DNA of 64,000 bases from Sphingomonas flavalba (lineage in GTDB: Bacteria > Pseudomonadota > Alphaproteobacteria > Sphingomonadales > Sphingomonadaceae): NCBI RefSeq assembly GCF_004796535.1, contig NZ_SPHY01000007.1:106996-170995 (forward strand), read 5' to 3'. Under the pieces are notes generated by a model that was not told the origin of the DNA, ran no database searches, and saw only the letters and a program-made list of their open reading frames with translations. A program made the position numbers and the translations under genes. This document shows, piece after piece, positions 43,783 to 53,356 of this stretch (the stretch's first letter is position 1; the number at the start of each line of letters is the position of its first letter).

Positions 43783-45921
43783 ATGACGGAGTATGTTGCG
43801 ATAGCCGGCCTGAAGGTCGCCGCGCCGCTTGCCGATTTCGTCAATCGCGAGGCGTTGGCCGGTGTCGGGGTGGACCCGGATGCCTTCTGGCGGGGCGCCG
43901 CGGCGCTGCTTGAGAAATTTGCTCCGGAAAACCGCGCCCTTCTCGCCACCCGCGACCGGCTGCAGGCGCAGATCGACGCCTGGCACGATGCCCGTGCCGG
44001 CCAGCCGGTCGACCATGCCGCCTACCGCGATTTCCTGCGCGAGATCGGCTATCTGGTCGACGTGCCGCCGGCTTTCTCGATCACCACCGGGAATGTCGAC
44101 GACGAGGTCGCCCGGCTGGCCGGGCCGCAGCTCGTGGTGCCGTCGCTGAACGGCCGCTTCGTGCTGAACGCCGCCAATGCGCGCTGGGGCAGCCTGTACG
44201 ACGCGTTCTACGGCACGGATGCCTTGCCGGGCACGGCGGCACCGGGTGGTTATGACGCCGCGCGCGGCGCGCGGGTGATCGCGGCGGCGCGCGCCTTCCT
44301 CGATTCCGCCGTGCCGCTGGTCGAAGGCAGTTGGACCGATCCCGCCGGCTTGGCGATCGCCGGCGACCGGCTGGTGCCGGCGCTGCGCGACCCTGACGCG
44401 CTGGTCGGCTGGCGCGGGGCGGCGGAGGCGCCGGACTCGGTGCTGCTGCGCCATAACGGCCTGCATATCGAGATCGTCGTCGACCGTGGCCACCCGATCG
44501 GCCGCGACGACCGCGCCGGCATTGCCGACGTCGTGCTGGAAGCGGCGCTGACCACGATCGTCGACCTGGAGGATTCGATCGCCGCCATCGACGCGGAAGA
44601 CAAGACCGCCGCCTACGCCAACTGGCTGGGCCTGATGCGCGGCGACCTGACCGCCAGCTTCGAGAAGGGCGGGCGGACGATGACCCGCGCGCTGGAGGCG
44701 GACCGCAGCTGGACCGCGCCGGGCGGCGCGACGCTGACCCTGCCGGGGCGCAGCCTGCTGTTCGTCCGCAATGTCGGCCATCTGATGACCAACCCGGCGG
44801 TGCTGCTCGCCGATGGATCGGAGGCGCCGGAGGGGGTGCTCGACGCGCTGTTCACCGGGCTGATCGGCCTGCACGACGTGAAGGGGCTGGGCCGTTTCCG
44901 CAACAGCCGCACCGGTTCCATCTACATCGTCAAGCCCAAGATGCACGGGCCGGACGAGGCCGCCTTCACCAACCGGCTGTTCGACGCGGTCGAGGATATC
45001 CTCGGCCTCGCGCGCAACACGATGAAGGTCGGGGTGATGGACGAGGAGCGCCGCACCTCCGCCAACCTCGCCGCCTGCATCGCCGCGGTCAGCGAGCGGA
45101 TCGTGTTCATCAACACCGGCTTCCTCGACCGCACCGGTGACGAGATCCACACCTCGATGCGGGCCGGAGCGATGATCCGCAAGGGCGACATGAAAAGCGC
45201 CGACTGGATCAGCGCCTACGAGGCGCGCAACGTCGCGATCGGCCTTGCCTGCGGCTTTTCCGGCCGCGCCCAGATCGGCAAGGGCATGTGGGCGGCGCCC
45301 GACCGGATGGCCGACATGCTGGCGCAGAAGATCGCCCACCCGAAATCCGGCGCCAACACTGCCTGGGTGCCCAGCCCGACGGCGGCGACGCTGCACGCGC
45401 TGCATTACCACAAGGTCGACGTGTTCGCCCGCCAGCGCGAGCTGACCGGCGCGCCGGTGCCCGGGGTCGACCAGTTGCTGTGCATCCCGCTCGCCGGCGG
45501 CACCAACTGGTCGGAAATGGAGATCGCCGAGGAACTGGACAACAATGCCCAGGGGCTGCTCGGTTACGTGGTGCGCTGGATCGACCAGGGCGTCGGCTGC
45601 TCCAAGGTGCCGGACATCAACGATGTCGGGCTGATGGAGGATCGCGCGACGCTGCGTATCTCGTCGCAGCATATCGCCAACTGGCTGCTGCACGGCGTCT
45701 GTTCGGCCGAGCAGGTCGATGCCGCGCTGCTGCGCATGGCGGCCAAGGTCGACGCGCAGAACAGCGGCGACCCGCACTATCGGCCGATGGCGCCGGACCC
45801 GGCCGGCAGCATCGCCTTCCAGGCGGCGCGCGCGCTGGTGTTCGAAGGGACGACGCAGCCAAACGGCTATACCGAGCCGCTGCTCCATGCCTATCGTCAG
45901 AAGGTGAAGGCGGCCGCCTGA
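43783..45921 (+). CDS. glcB: Malate synthase G
   Basis: 712 aa, the typical monomeric G-isoform length. It condenses glyoxylate with acetyl-CoA to malate. Conserved stretches are [17 protein letters not shown] near 265, [15 protein letters not shown] near 327 (catalytic Arg), [13 protein letters not shown] near 420, and the C-terminal [10 protein letters not shown]. Start ATG 43783 has GGGGGAG upstream. No isocitrate lyase gene is adjacent. It diverges from the arginine operon across 141 bp. Confidence 0.96.
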   Translation: MTEYVAIAGLKVAAPLADFVNREALAGVGVDPDAFWRGAAALLEKFAPENRALLATRDRLQAQIDAWHDARAGQPVDHAAYRDFLREIGYLVDVPPAFSITTGNVDDEVARLAGPQLVVPSLNGRFVLNAANARWGSLYDAFYGTDALPGTAAPGGYDAARGARVIAAARAFLDSAVPLVEGSWTDPAGLAIAGDRLVPALRDPDALVGWRGAAEAPDSVLLRHNGLHIEIVVDRGHPIGRDDRAGIADVVLEAALTTIVDLEDSIAAIDAEDKTAAYANWLGLMRGDLTASFEKGGRTMTRALEADRSWTAPGGATLTLPGRSLLFVRNVGHLMTNPAVLLADGSEAPEGVLDALFTGLIGLHDVKGLGRFRNSRTGSIYIVKPKMHGPDEAAFTNRLFDAVEDILGLARNTMKVGVMDEERRTSANLAACIAAVSERIVFINTGFLDRTGDEIHTSMRAGAMIRKGDMKSADWISAYEARNVAIGLACGFSGRAQIGKGMWAAPDRMADMLAQKIAHPKSGANTAWVPSPTAATLHALHYHKVDVFARQRELTGAPVPGVDQLLCIPLAGGTNWSEMEIAEELDNNAQGLLGYVVRWIDQGVGCSKVPDINDVGLMEDRATLRISSQHIANWLLHGVCSAEQVDAALLRMAAKVDAQNSGDPHYRPMAPDPAGSIAFQAARALVFEGTTQPNGYTEPLLHAYRQKVKAAA

Positions 45922-45975
45922 TCGCCTGACGGCGGCCTTGGCCCCCGCGCCGGCGGCGCGGGGGCGGCAGCTGGT

Positions 45976-46152
45976 TCAGCTATTGTCTTCGACCGGCGCG
46001 TCCGGCCCGTTCTTCTTGATCGAGTCTATCGCGTTCAGCGCCGACCCCTTGCTGGAATAACCCTCGGTCGAGAACATCACTTCGGAATTATATTTGAACC
46101 GGACCCGGAATTCACCGGCCTTGTCCTTATATACCTCGAACTTGTGAGCCAT
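45976..46152 (-). CDS. YegP/UPF0339-like (DUF1508) mini-protein
   Basis: 58 aa. The translation begins MAHKFEVYKDKAGEFRVRF and continues YNSEVMFSTEGYSSKGSALN, then AIDSIKKNGPDAPVEDNS. It has the FEVYKDKAGEFRVR and EGYxSKxSAxNAIxSIKKN elements of the YegP/DUF1508 family, a small beta-alpha protein of unknown function. AGGAG-type ribosome binding site stands 7-10 nt before ATG 46152. It is convergent with glcB and divergent from the thioesterase gene. Confidence 0.85.
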   Translation of the reverse strand: MAHKFEVYKDKAGEFRVRFKYNSEVMFSTEGYSSKGSALNAIDSIKKNGPDAPVEDNS

Positions 46153-46244
46153 TCCTGCTCTCCTCTAACCACGGAGCGGCCAGCCTATAACACTGTCCGG
46201 CTGGCGCAAGATGCATGGTGGCATATCGGTCGAAGGAACGGCGC

Positions 46245-47033
46245 ATGGCTGGCTTGAGCGAAACGATCGCGGCAATGGCGGAACGGGACGGCGCCTATCG
46301 CGCGGCGCCCGGCGCCGACTGGCGGCAGGGGCAGACCCTGTATGGCGGCCTGTCGGCGGCGCTGGCCGTCCATGCGGCGGACCGGGCCTTTCCGGATCTG
46401 CCGCCGCTGCGTTCGGCGCAATTCGCCTTTGTCGGCCCGGCGGCGGGCGCGCTGGCCTATCGTCCGTCGATGGTCCGGCGGGGCAAGTCGAGCGCGTTCG
46501 TCGCCGTCGCGGCGGACGGGGAAGCCGGGCCGGCGACGCAGGCGCTGCTCTGCTACGGGCGGGCGCGGGATTCCGCCTGCCGCTACCATGACGTGCCGAT
46601 GCCGGCGGTGGCCCGCCCCGACGACGGCGTGCCTTTCTTCACCCGGCCGGGCGTGCCGGGCTTTTCCGGGCATTTCGATGCGGTGCTGGTCGACGGCCAC
46701 CCGCCGGCGAGCGGCGCCGAGCGGCCGCTCCTGCGCGTCTGGGTGCGCCACCACGATGCCGGCCCGCCGGACGGCGCGCTGGCGCTGATCGCGCTCGGCG
46801 ACGCGTTGCCGCCGCCGGCGCTCAGCCTGTTTCCGGCCTTCGTGCCGATCAGCACGATGACCTGGTCGGTCGAACTGCCGCCGAACGCGGCGATGCCAGG
46901 CGCCGGCTGGTACCTGTTCGAATCACGCGGGGAGGTGGCTGACTACGGCTACGGCATACAGGACATGAAGCTGTGGCACGCCGACGGCCGGCTGGCGTTG
47001 ATCGGCCGCCAGACGGTGGCGCTGTACGGCTAG
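46245..47033 (+). CDS. Acyl-CoA thioesterase family protein (TesB-like double hotdog)
   Basis: 262 aa. The first hotdog half has GQTLYGGLSAALAVHAADRA near 26-45 and the second PAFVPISTMTWSVELP near 210, with YGIQDMKLWHADGRLALIGRQ close to the end in the form QDMKLWHADGRLAL. These are hallmarks of the TesB-like 4HBT group. It probably hydrolyses acyl-CoA thioesters in the cytoplasm; chain specificity is unknown. Start ATG 46245 has AAGGA 7 nt upstream; the ATG at 46215 in frame has none. Confidence 0.85.
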   Translation: MAGLSETIAAMAERDGAYRAAPGADWRQGQTLYGGLSAALAVHAADRAFPDLPPLRSAQFAFVGPAAGALAYRPSMVRRGKSSAFVAVAADGEAGPATQALLCYGRARDSACRYHDVPMPAVARPDDGVPFFTRPGVPGFSGHFDAVLVDGHPPASGAERPLLRVWVRHHDAGPPDGALALIALGDALPPPALSLFPAFVPISTMTWSVELPPNAAMPGAGWYLFESRGEVADYGYGIQDMKLWHADGRLALIGRQTVALYG

Positions 47034-47156
47034 GGGAGGGAGGCGGCACCTTGCGCCTGCTGCCCCCCGACCTTAGGCGAGGAAAGCGTGGAGGGCGGCG
47101 GAGCCGTTTGCGGCCGCGATTGTTGTCGTCGCGTGCTTCTGGAAGGAGAGACGAAG

Positions 47157-47681
47157 ATGAAGATCAACCTGATTGCGCTGGCCGCGGTGTCGGCCCTGGC
47201 CCTGACGGCCGCGGCCAAGCCAGGGGTCGCCGCAACGGCGACCGCCACGGTGACCGCTGCCGACGGCACCGCGCATGGCACGGTGACCGCGACGCAGACG
47301 ACGACCGGCCTCGACGTCGTCTACACCGCCACCGGCCTGACCCCGGGCGAACACGGCGTCCACGTCCACACCGCCGGCAAGTGCGACGCGCCCGATTTCG
47401 CCACCGCGGGCGGGCACTGGAACCCGACGGGCAAGATGCACGGCAGCATGAACCCGCATGGCCCCCATGCCGGCGACCTGCCGAACCTGACGGTGGCCGA
47501 GGACGGCACCGGCACCATTCGCTTCACCATTCCCGGCGCCACGCTGAGCGGCGGCGAGGAAGCGATGCTGGATGCCGACGGCGCCGCATTCGTCGTCCAC
47601 GCCGGGCCGGACGACCTGAAGACCGATCCCGCCGGCAATAGCGGCGGCCGCATCGCCTGCGGGACGTTCAGCGCAGGCTGA
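47157..47681 (+). CDS. sodC: Cu/Zn superoxide dismutase, periplasmic
   Basis: 174 aa with signal peptide MKINLIALAAVSALALTAAA. Metal ligands are visible: HGVHVHTAGKC (two Cu His), GGHWNPTGKMHG (bridging and Zn His), GPHAGDLPN (Zn His and Asp) and FVVHAGPDD (Cu His). Cys in GKCDAP and IACGTFS form the family disulfide. It converts superoxide to peroxide outside the cytoplasm. Start ATG 47157 has GGAAGGAGAG upstream. It is not obviously in an operon with either neighbour. Confidence 0.95.
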   Translation: MKINLIALAAVSALALTAAAKPGVAATATATVTAADGTAHGTVTATQTTTGLDVVYTATGLTPGEHGVHVHTAGKCDAPDFATAGGHWNPTGKMHGSMNPHGPHAGDLPNLTVAEDGTGTIRFTIPGATLSGGEEAMLDADGAAFVVHAGPDDLKTDPAGNSGGRIACGTFSAG

Positions 47682-47723
47682 TCCGGCGATGGGGGGCGGC
47701 GGTAGCCATGTTAAAACACGCTA

Positions 47724-47752
47724 TATTGATGTTCTAGACATTAGTATTGATG
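47724..47752. promoter_or_regulatory. Candidate operator before the XRE-SulP pair
   Basis: A near-palindrome atgttctagacat (47729-47741) with a TCTAGA centre is overlapped by two direct copies of tattgatg (47724-47731 and 47745-47752) in an AT-rich stretch 35 bp before the XRE start. Such layouts are usual for autoregulating XRE repressors. Confidence 0.4.
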
Positions 47753-47786
47753 CGATGTATCAGTGCGGCCGTCAGGTGGAACCGCT

Positions 47787-48056
47787 ATGATGACCGCTGC
47801 GCAAATGCGGGCGGCCCGCGCCCTGCTCGGGATCGACCAGCGCCAGCTGGCCGAATTGTCCGGCGTGTCGCTGCCGACCATCCAGCGGATGGAAGGCAGC
47901 GACGGCAACGTCCGGGGCGTCGTCGACACCCTTACCAAGGTGGTCGCGGCGCTCGATGCCGCCGGCGTGGAGCTGATCGGCGACAACGCCGTCAGCCGCG
48001 AAGGCGGCCGCGGCGTGCGCCTTCGGGCGGCGAAGGGCGCGGGCGCTTCCTTCTGA
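47787..48056 (+). CDS. Small XRE-family HTH regulator next to SulP
   Basis: 89 aa. MTAAQMRAARALLGIDQRQLA, quoted as MRAARALLGIDQRQLA, leads an HTH (about 3-60) with SGVSLPTIQRMEGS as recognition helix and VVAALDAAGVELIGDN as the family ending. Start ATG 47787 has AGGTGGA upstream (an adjacent second ATG at 47790 is also possible). It is 49 bp upstream of the SulP gene and likely controls it and itself through the palindrome upstream. Confidence 0.88.
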   Translation: MMTAAQMRAARALLGIDQRQLAELSGVSLPTIQRMEGSDGNVRGVVDTLTKVVAALDAAGVELIGDNAVSREGGRGVRLRAAKGAGASF

Positions 48057-48105
48057 CGACAGGCGCGACGCGTCACCGCGCCGCTGGTCACGAAGGCGAA
48101 GTGGC

Positions 48106-49821
48106 ATGGTTGCGCATATCCGAAGCCCCGGCTTCATCGAGATGTTCACGCCGAAGCTGCTGGTCGTGCTGCACGAAGGCTATGGCTGGCGCGCGCTGCG
48201 GGCGGACGCGCTCGCCGGGCTGACCGTCGCGATCGTCGCTATCCCGCTGTCGATGGCGATCGCGATCGCATCGGGCGTCACGCCGGATCGCGGGCTGTAC
48301 ACGGCCATCATCGGCGGCTTTCTGGTTTCCGCTCTGGGCGGCAGCCGGTTCCAGATCGGTGGGCCGGCGGGCGCGTTCATCGTCCTGGTTGCCGCAACGG
48401 TCGCCGCCCACGGCGTCGACGGCCTGCTGATCGCCACCTTGCTGTCCGGCCTGATCCTGATGGCGGTCGGGTTGCTGGGGCTGGGCACTTTCATCCGCTA
48501 CATCCCGTATCCGGTGACGGTCGGCTTCACTGCCGGCATCGCTGTCATCATCTTCGCCAGCCAGCTGAAGGACCTGCTCGGCCTGACGCTCGCCGGAGTG
48601 GAGCCGGGGCCGTTGCTGCCCAAGCTGGTTGCGCTGGCGCAGGCGGCGCCGACGATCAATCCGGCGTCGGTCGCCGTTGCGCTGCTGTCGATCAGCCTGA
48701 TCGTCGGGGTCAGGCGGTGGCGCCCGCACTGGCCGAACTTCCTGATCGCGGTGGTGCTGGCGGCGATCGTCGCCGTCGTCCTGCACCTGCCGGTGGAGAC
48801 GATCGGATCCCGCTTCGGCGGCATTCCGCGTGCCCTGCCGGCCCCGGCGCTGCCGGCGATCTCATTCGACCGGGTGGTCGCGCTGCTGCCGGCGGCGGTG
48901 TCCTTCGCCCTGCTCGGCGGCATCGAGAGCCTGTTGTCCGCAACCGTCGCCGACAGCATGACCGGGCGGCGGCACCGGTCCAACTGCGAGCTGGTCGCGC
49001 AGGGCGTCGCCAACATCGCCTCGCCGCTGTTCGGCGGTATCTGCGTGACCGGCACGATCGCCCGCACCGCCACCAACGTCCGCGCCGGCGCGCACGGGCC
49101 GGTGGCAGGGATGTTCCACGCGCTGTTCCTGCTGCTGTTCCTGCTCGTCGCCGCGCCGCTGGCTGCCTATATCCCGCTTGCCGCGCTAGCCGGGCTGCTC
49201 GCCGTCGTCGCCTGGAACATGGCGGAGAAGCACCAGATCGCGACATTGCTGCGGGCGTCGCGCGGCGATGCGGTGGTGCTGGCCGTCACCTTCGCGCTGG
49301 TCATATTCCGCGACCTGACCGAGGGCATCGTCGTCGGCTTCGCGCTGGGCGCGCTGCTGTTCCTCCACCGTATGGCGCAAGCGGTGGAGGTCGATGAGGC
49401 GGATCGCGCCGAACTGGCGGGTGCGGAGCGGGTGCCTTACGACCCGACGCAGGCGACTGACCGCGATGTTGTCGTCTACCGGATATCCGGCGCGTTTTTC
49501 TTCGGCGCGGCAGCCAGCGTCGGCGCCGCGCTCGACCGCATCGGCGAGCAGCCGAAGGCATTCGTCCTCGACATGTCGGACGTACCGGTGCTCGATTCGA
49601 CCGCCGCCGCGACGATCGAGGGGTTCGCCCGCAAGGCGCGGCGGCGCGCGGCGCCGGTCTATCTGGCAGGCGCCCGCCCGACGATCCGCCGCGCGCTGAT
49701 TGCCCACGGCCTGCGCCCGCCGCTAGTCCGCTATCGCACCCGCCCGGCTGACGCGCTGGCCGCCGCCCGCCGGGCGATCGGCTCAGACCGGCTCGCCGGC
49801 GGCGCGGGCGCGGTCGCGTAG
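48106..49821 (+). CDS. SulP-family anion transporter with STAS domain
   Basis: 571 aa. About 11-14 helices; GWRALRADALAGLTVAIVAIPLSMAIAIASGV near 26-57 (quoted as DALAGLTVAIVAIPLSMA) and SRFQIGGPAGAFIVLV near 82 are core SulP motifs. A C-terminal STAS domain at about 455-550 contains FVLDMSDVPVLDSTAAATIE with the conserved DSTA. Family members carry sulfate, bicarbonate or dicarboxylates; which one is not readable here. An N-terminal alternative start at 48142 is possible. Its 3' end overlaps the convergent MFS gene by 39 bp. Confidence 0.93.
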   Translation: MVAHIRSPGFIEMFTPKLLVVLHEGYGWRALRADALAGLTVAIVAIPLSMAIAIASGVTPDRGLYTAIIGGFLVSALGGSRFQIGGPAGAFIVLVAATVAAHGVDGLLIATLLSGLILMAVGLLGLGTFIRYIPYPVTVGFTAGIAVIIFASQLKDLLGLTLAGVEPGPLLPKLVALAQAAPTINPASVAVALLSISLIVGVRRWRPHWPNFLIAVVLAAIVAVVLHLPVETIGSRFGGIPRALPAPALPAISFDRVVALLPAAVSFALLGGIESLLSATVADSMTGRRHRSNCELVAQGVANIASPLFGGICVTGTIARTATNVRAGAHGPVAGMFHALFLLLFLLVAAPLAAYIPLAALAGLLAVVAWNMAEKHQIATLLRASRGDAVVLAVTFALVIFRDLTEGIVVGFALGALLFLHRMAQAVEVDEADRAELAGAERVPYDPTQATDRDVVVYRISGAFFFGAAASVGAALDRIGEQPKAFVLDMSDVPVLDSTAAATIEGFARKARRRAAPVYLAGARPTIRRALIAHGLRPPLVRYRTRPADALAAARRAIGSDRLAGGAGAVA

Positions 49822-51342
49822 CGTCGCCTCCGCCCGCGGCACCAGCCGATAGGCAAGGACCAGCGCGGCGATCGACAGCGGCGCGACCAGCAGCAGCGAC
49901 AGCACGCCGGTCGCCAGGTCGCCCGACCATGCCGATACCCGGCCGGCCATGTAGGGGCCAAGCGCCAGGCCGATCAGCGTCGTGCCGATGAAGAAGGTGG
50001 CGGTCGCCGCGCCGCGCATTCGCGGCAGGACAAGGTCTTGCGTCGCCGCCGCCGCCGCGCCCAGCGCCGCGCTCGACAGCCCGACCATCGGCAAATGGAG
50101 CGCGTAGAATAGCGTGACGCTGCCGGTGGTGAAGCTGGTGATCATCAGCGGGATCGGGGTGATGGCGCCGATCAGGATGACGGCGATTCGTCCGGCCGGG
50201 TTGTTCCGCCGCCACCGGTCGGCCAGCCGGCCGCCGAGCACGACGCCCAGGAAGCCGCCGGTTGCGCCGGCGCCGCCGACGACCAGCCCCGCCACCGCCT
50301 TCGATACGCCGAAGCTGCGTTCCAGATAGGGCAGCGACCAGAAGCTGACCGCATAGGCGGTGAACGCGATCAGCCCATAGCCGACGACAACGAGCAGGAA
50401 GGCCGGGCTGCCCCAGATCAGCGCGAAGGCCGGGCGGTCGCGGGTGCGAAGCGCCGCCGCCCAACTGAACACCGCATAGGCGCCGACGCCGACCGCGACC
50501 CACTGTGCGCCGTCGCCGGTCGCGGCGATCAGCGACCAGGCCAGCGCCGCGATCCCCAGGCCGCCGGCGACGTTGACGGCAAGCGGCCCGATCCCCCGCC
50601 GCGCCGCGCCGATCAGGGTCAGCGGCGGGATGACGGTCAGCAATTCGTCGAGAAAGCCGCGAAACGGCCGTTCGGTCGGCGGGGTGAGGATGCCGTCGGC
50701 CAGCCCGCGCGGCGGCTCGCGCAGCGTCGCCACCCACAGCGCCAGCAGCAGGCCGGGCAGCCCGACCGCCAGGAATGCCGCCTGCCAGCCGACCAGCCCG
50801 AGCGGCCCGCCGCCGGGAAAGGCCAGGTTCCAGTTCTGGACGATGGCGCCGCCGATGAACAGCGACAGGCCGCTGCCGATGTAGATGCCGGAGGAATAGA
50901 CGGCGAGGGCGGTCGCCCGCTGGCTGCGCGGGAACCAGTCCGACAGCAGCGAATAGGCGCAGGGCGATGCCGTCGCCTCGCCGATGCCGACGCCGATCCG
51001 TGCCGCTGCCAGCTGCCCGCCGGTGCGCGAGAAGCCGGACAGCGCCGTCATCGCCGACCATAGCGCCAGGCCGACGGTGATCAGCCGCACGCGGTGCCAG
51101 CTATCCGCCAGCCGGCCCAGCGGAATGCCAAACAGCGCGTAGAACACGCCGAACGCGGTGCCGTAGAGGAAGCCGAGATCGGCATCGCCCAGCCCCAGGT
51201 CGCGCTTCACGTCCTCGGCGAGGATGCTGAGGATCTGCCGGTCGATGAAATTCAGCGTGTAGACCGCGACCAATATGGTGAGGACATAGCGGGCATAGCC
51301 CGCATCCGCCTGCGAGGTTGCCTCGTCGGCCGCCGCCATCAT
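49783..51342 (-). CDS. Spinster-type MFS permease
   Basis: 519 aa (518 if the second ATG is used; GAGGGGGG fits 51339 slightly better). Twelve helices are expected. YTLNFIDRQILSILAEDVKRD, quoted as TLNFIDRQILSIL, and GVFYALFGIPLGRLADSW near 68 carry the spinster-family motifs common in sphingomonads, as does ARIGVGIGEATASPCAYSLLSD, quoted as GVGIGEATASPCAYSLLSD. Substrates of these bacterial members are not known. It ends inside the 3' end of the convergent SulP gene. Confidence 0.9.
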   Translation of the reverse strand: MMAAADEATSQADAGYARYVLTILVAVYTLNFIDRQILSILAEDVKRDLGLGDADLGFLYGTAFGVFYALFGIPLGRLADSWHRVRLITVGLALWSAMTALSGFSRTGGQLAAARIGVGIGEATASPCAYSLLSDWFPRSQRATALAVYSSGIYIGSGLSLFIGGAIVQNWNLAFPGGGPLGLVGWQAAFLAVGLPGLLLALWVATLREPPRGLADGILTPPTERPFRGFLDELLTVIPPLTLIGAARRGIGPLAVNVAGGLGIAALAWSLIAATGDGAQWVAVGVGAYAVFSWAAALRTRDRPAFALIWGSPAFLLVVVGYGLIAFTAYAVSFWSLPYLERSFGVSKAVAGLVVGGAGATGGFLGVVLGGRLADRWRRNNPAGRIAVILIGAITPIPLMITSFTTGSVTLFYALHLPMVGLSSAALGAAAAATQDLVLPRMRGAATATFFIGTTLIGLALGPYMAGRVSAWSGDLATGVLSLLLVAPLSIAALVLAYRLVPRAEATLRDRARAAGEPV

Positions 51343-51414
51343 CCCCCCTCGCTTGCTCCGCTGTCGGGTGAACGCTAGCAGGCCGGGACGGTCGAACGGA
51401 AGGGGTTGGGTGAT

Positions 51415-51882
51415 TTGGTCAGCGCGGTGTTGTTCGTCTGCCTCGGCAATATCTGCCGCTCGCCGCTCGCCGAGGCGGCATTGCGGGCGGAAGCAGCGGC
51501 GCGCGGTCTGGACCTGCTGGTCGATTCCGCCGGCACCGCCGGCTGGCACCACGGCAAGGCGCCGGACCCGCGCGCGCAGGCGGTGGCGTTGCGCCATGGC
51601 ATCGACATTTCCGGCTATCGCGCGCGGCAGGTGACGGCGGCGGATTTCCGCCGGTTCAGCCATATCGTCGCGCTCGACGCCGACAATCTGGCCGACCTGC
51701 GCGGCATCGCCCCGGCCGATGCGACCGCGCGCATCGGCCTGCTGCTCGATTTCGTCGCTGGCCGGGCGGGGCAGACGGTCGCCGACCCCTATTACGGCGA
51801 CGATGCCGGTTTCGATGTCACCTGGGCGGATGTGACCGCCGGCGCGCGGAGCATCGCCGACGCCGCTCAGGCGAGCGGATAG
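51415..51882 (+). CDS. Low-molecular-weight protein tyrosine phosphatase
   Basis: 155 aa from a TTG start (TTG 51415 has AAGGGG upstream; TTG 51406 is an alternative). The P-loop VCLGNICRSPLAE gives the CX5RS signature with nucleophilic Cys; DSAGTAGWHHGK is family-typical, and the general acid Asp lies in VADPYYGDDAGF. It dephosphorylates phosphotyrosine in the cytoplasm; in bacteria it often pairs with a BY-kinase for polysaccharide export, which is not present here. Its 3' end overlaps the convergent RNA-ligase-like gene by 16 bp. Confidence 0.92.
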   Translation: MVSAVLFVCLGNICRSPLAEAALRAEAAARGLDLLVDSAGTAGWHHGKAPDPRAQAVALRHGIDISGYRARQVTAADFRRFSHIVALDADNLADLRGIAPADATARIGLLLDFVAGRAGQTVADPYYGDDAGFDVTWADVTAGARSIADAAQASG

Positions 51883-52400
51883 CGCTGGATCGCCTCGTAG
51901 CGGCTGCCGCCGTGGCCGAGGTGGCTCTGGAACAGGTAGAAGGCATCGACGGCGAATGCCGGCCCGGACAGCCCGGCATGCGCGGCGAGGAAGCGGTCCG
52001 CCATGCCGCCGGACCGACCGAAGCGGGCGAGGGTGATGTGCGGCAGATAGGCGCGGCCTTCCGGCGGCAGGCCGATGCGGACCAGCGCCCGTTCCACCTT
52101 CGCCTGCAGATGGGTGATCCGCTCCTGCGGGGCGATGCCCGCCCACAGCGCCTCTGTCCTGCCCTTGCGCTCGAACAGGCCGACCCCGGCCAGCGTCAGC
52201 GCGAGCGGTGGATGACGCAGGCCGCCGAGCGCGGCCGCGACGTCGTCGGCCACCCGCCCGTCGACCTCGCCCACGAAGCGCAGGGTGATGTGGAGTTGCG
52301 AATCGTCCTGCCAGCGGGCGCCGGCGACCCCGCCCATCATTTCAAGCAGATGGGCGCGGATCGCCGCTGGCGGACGGATGGCGACGAACAGACGGTGCAT
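51867..52400 (-). CDS. thpR: 2'-5' RNA ligase / RNA 2',3'-cyclic phosphodiesterase family
   Basis: 177 aa 2H-phosphoesterase. The two catalytic HxT motifs are HITLRFVGEV near 37 and HITLARFG near 123. RLFVAIRPP opens the protein as in family members. It hydrolyses 2',3'-cyclic phosphate ends of RNA and can ligate tRNA halves in vitro. It faces a Bax-inhibitor gene across a 113-bp gap. Confidence 0.93.
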   Translation of the reverse strand: MHRLFVAIRPPAAIRAHLLEMMGGVAGARWQDDSQLHITLRFVGEVDGRVADDVAAALGGLRHPPLALTLAGVGLFERKGRTEALWAGIAPQERITHLQAKVERALVRIGLPPEGRAYLPHITLARFGRSGGMADRFLAAHAGLSGPAFAVDAFYLFQSHLGHGGSRYEAIQRYPLA

Positions 52401-52513
52401 GACGGGTGGCCTCCTGTTCCGCCTTTATGTCCGGTTTCGCTTGAAAGCGCGGCGCAATCCACCGATATTGCGCCTATCCGGCCCAGACGGTCGGGCAAAG
52501 GAGTTTACTAACA

Positions 52514-53254
52514 ATGGCAAACTGGTCTGATCCCCGCACGACCGCCCTCGGCCGCACGGCGTCGACCACCGCCGATGCCGCCTTTGATGCGGGCCTGCGG
52601 TCGTACATGCTCGCTGTCTACAACTACATGGCCTCCGGCGTGCTGCTGACCGGCATCGTCGCCCTGCTGTTCGCATGGGGCGGCGCCGAATCGCCGGCCG
52701 CGCAGTTGTTCCTGAACGGCGGCATCCTGAAATGGGTCGTCATGCTCGCGCCGCTCGGCGTGGTGATGTGGCTCAGCTTCGGCATCAACCGCATTTCCGA
52801 AGGCACCGCGAAGGCGCTGTTCTGGGTCTATGCGGTGCTGATGGGCCTGTCGCTGTCGACGATCCTGCTGGTCTATACCGGCGCATCGGTCGCGCAGACC
52901 TTCTTCGCCTCCGCGGCGGCCTTCGCCGGCCTCAGCCTGTGGGGCTACACCACCAAGAAGGATCTGTCGGCGTTCGGCACCTTCCTGATCATGGGCGTCG
53001 TCGGCCTTATCGTCGCGATGGTCATCAACCTGTTCCTGAAGTCGAGCGGGCTTGACCTGGTGATCAGCGGTATCGGCGTTCTGCTGTTCGCCGGCCTGAC
53101 CGCCTACGACACGCAGAAGATCAAGAGCATGTACTTCCACCTGCAGGGCTCCGACTTCATCGGCAAGTCGGTGGTGATGGGCGCGTTGACCCTCTACCTC
53201 GACTTCATCAACCTGTTCCTGTTCCTGCTGCGCTTCATGGGCGACCGCCGCTAA
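52514..53254 (+). CDS. Bax inhibitor-1 / YccA family membrane protein
   Basis: 246 aa, seven helices. The N-terminal AFDAGLRSYMLAVYNYMASGV and AFAGLSLWGYTTKKDLSAFG near 137 (given by its parts SLWGYTTKKDLS) are the BI-1/YbhL core; GLTAYDTQKIKSMYF near 198 contains the conserved Asp of the proposed pH sensor. Members are inner-membrane leak channels or protease regulators. AAGGAG lies 9 nt upstream of ATG 52514. A strong terminator follows the gene. Confidence 0.93.
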   Translation: MANWSDPRTTALGRTASTTADAAFDAGLRSYMLAVYNYMASGVLLTGIVALLFAWGGAESPAAQLFLNGGILKWVVMLAPLGVVMWLSFGINRISEGTAKALFWVYAVLMGLSLSTILLVYTGASVAQTFFASAAAFAGLSLWGYTTKKDLSAFGTFLIMGVVGLIVAMVINLFLKSSGLDLVISGIGVLLFAGLTAYDTQKIKSMYFHLQGSDFIGKSVVMGALTLYLDFINLFLFLLRFMGDRR

Positions 53255-53278
53255 GCGTCGGGGACATGGCGACACGGG

Positions 53279-53315
53279 AAGGCCCGGCGGATCGCTCCGC
53301 CGGGCCTTTCCTTTT
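53279..53315 (+). terminator. Strong intrinsic terminator after the BI-1 gene
   Basis: Perfect 13-bp stem aaggcccggcgga / tccgccgggcctt with loop tcgc, followed by tccttttg. It lies between convergent genes and could also serve the GST gene in reverse. Confidence 0.9.
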
Positions 53316-53356
53316 GGAATGCTTCGTGCGGGCCGGCCGACGGCACCACGACGTCG

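Noticed and set aside
42433..45888. M20 gene extended to 1151 codons
   Set aside because: The extension lies antisense to malate synthase G; the true start is the ATG at 43641, where the M20 N-terminus begins.
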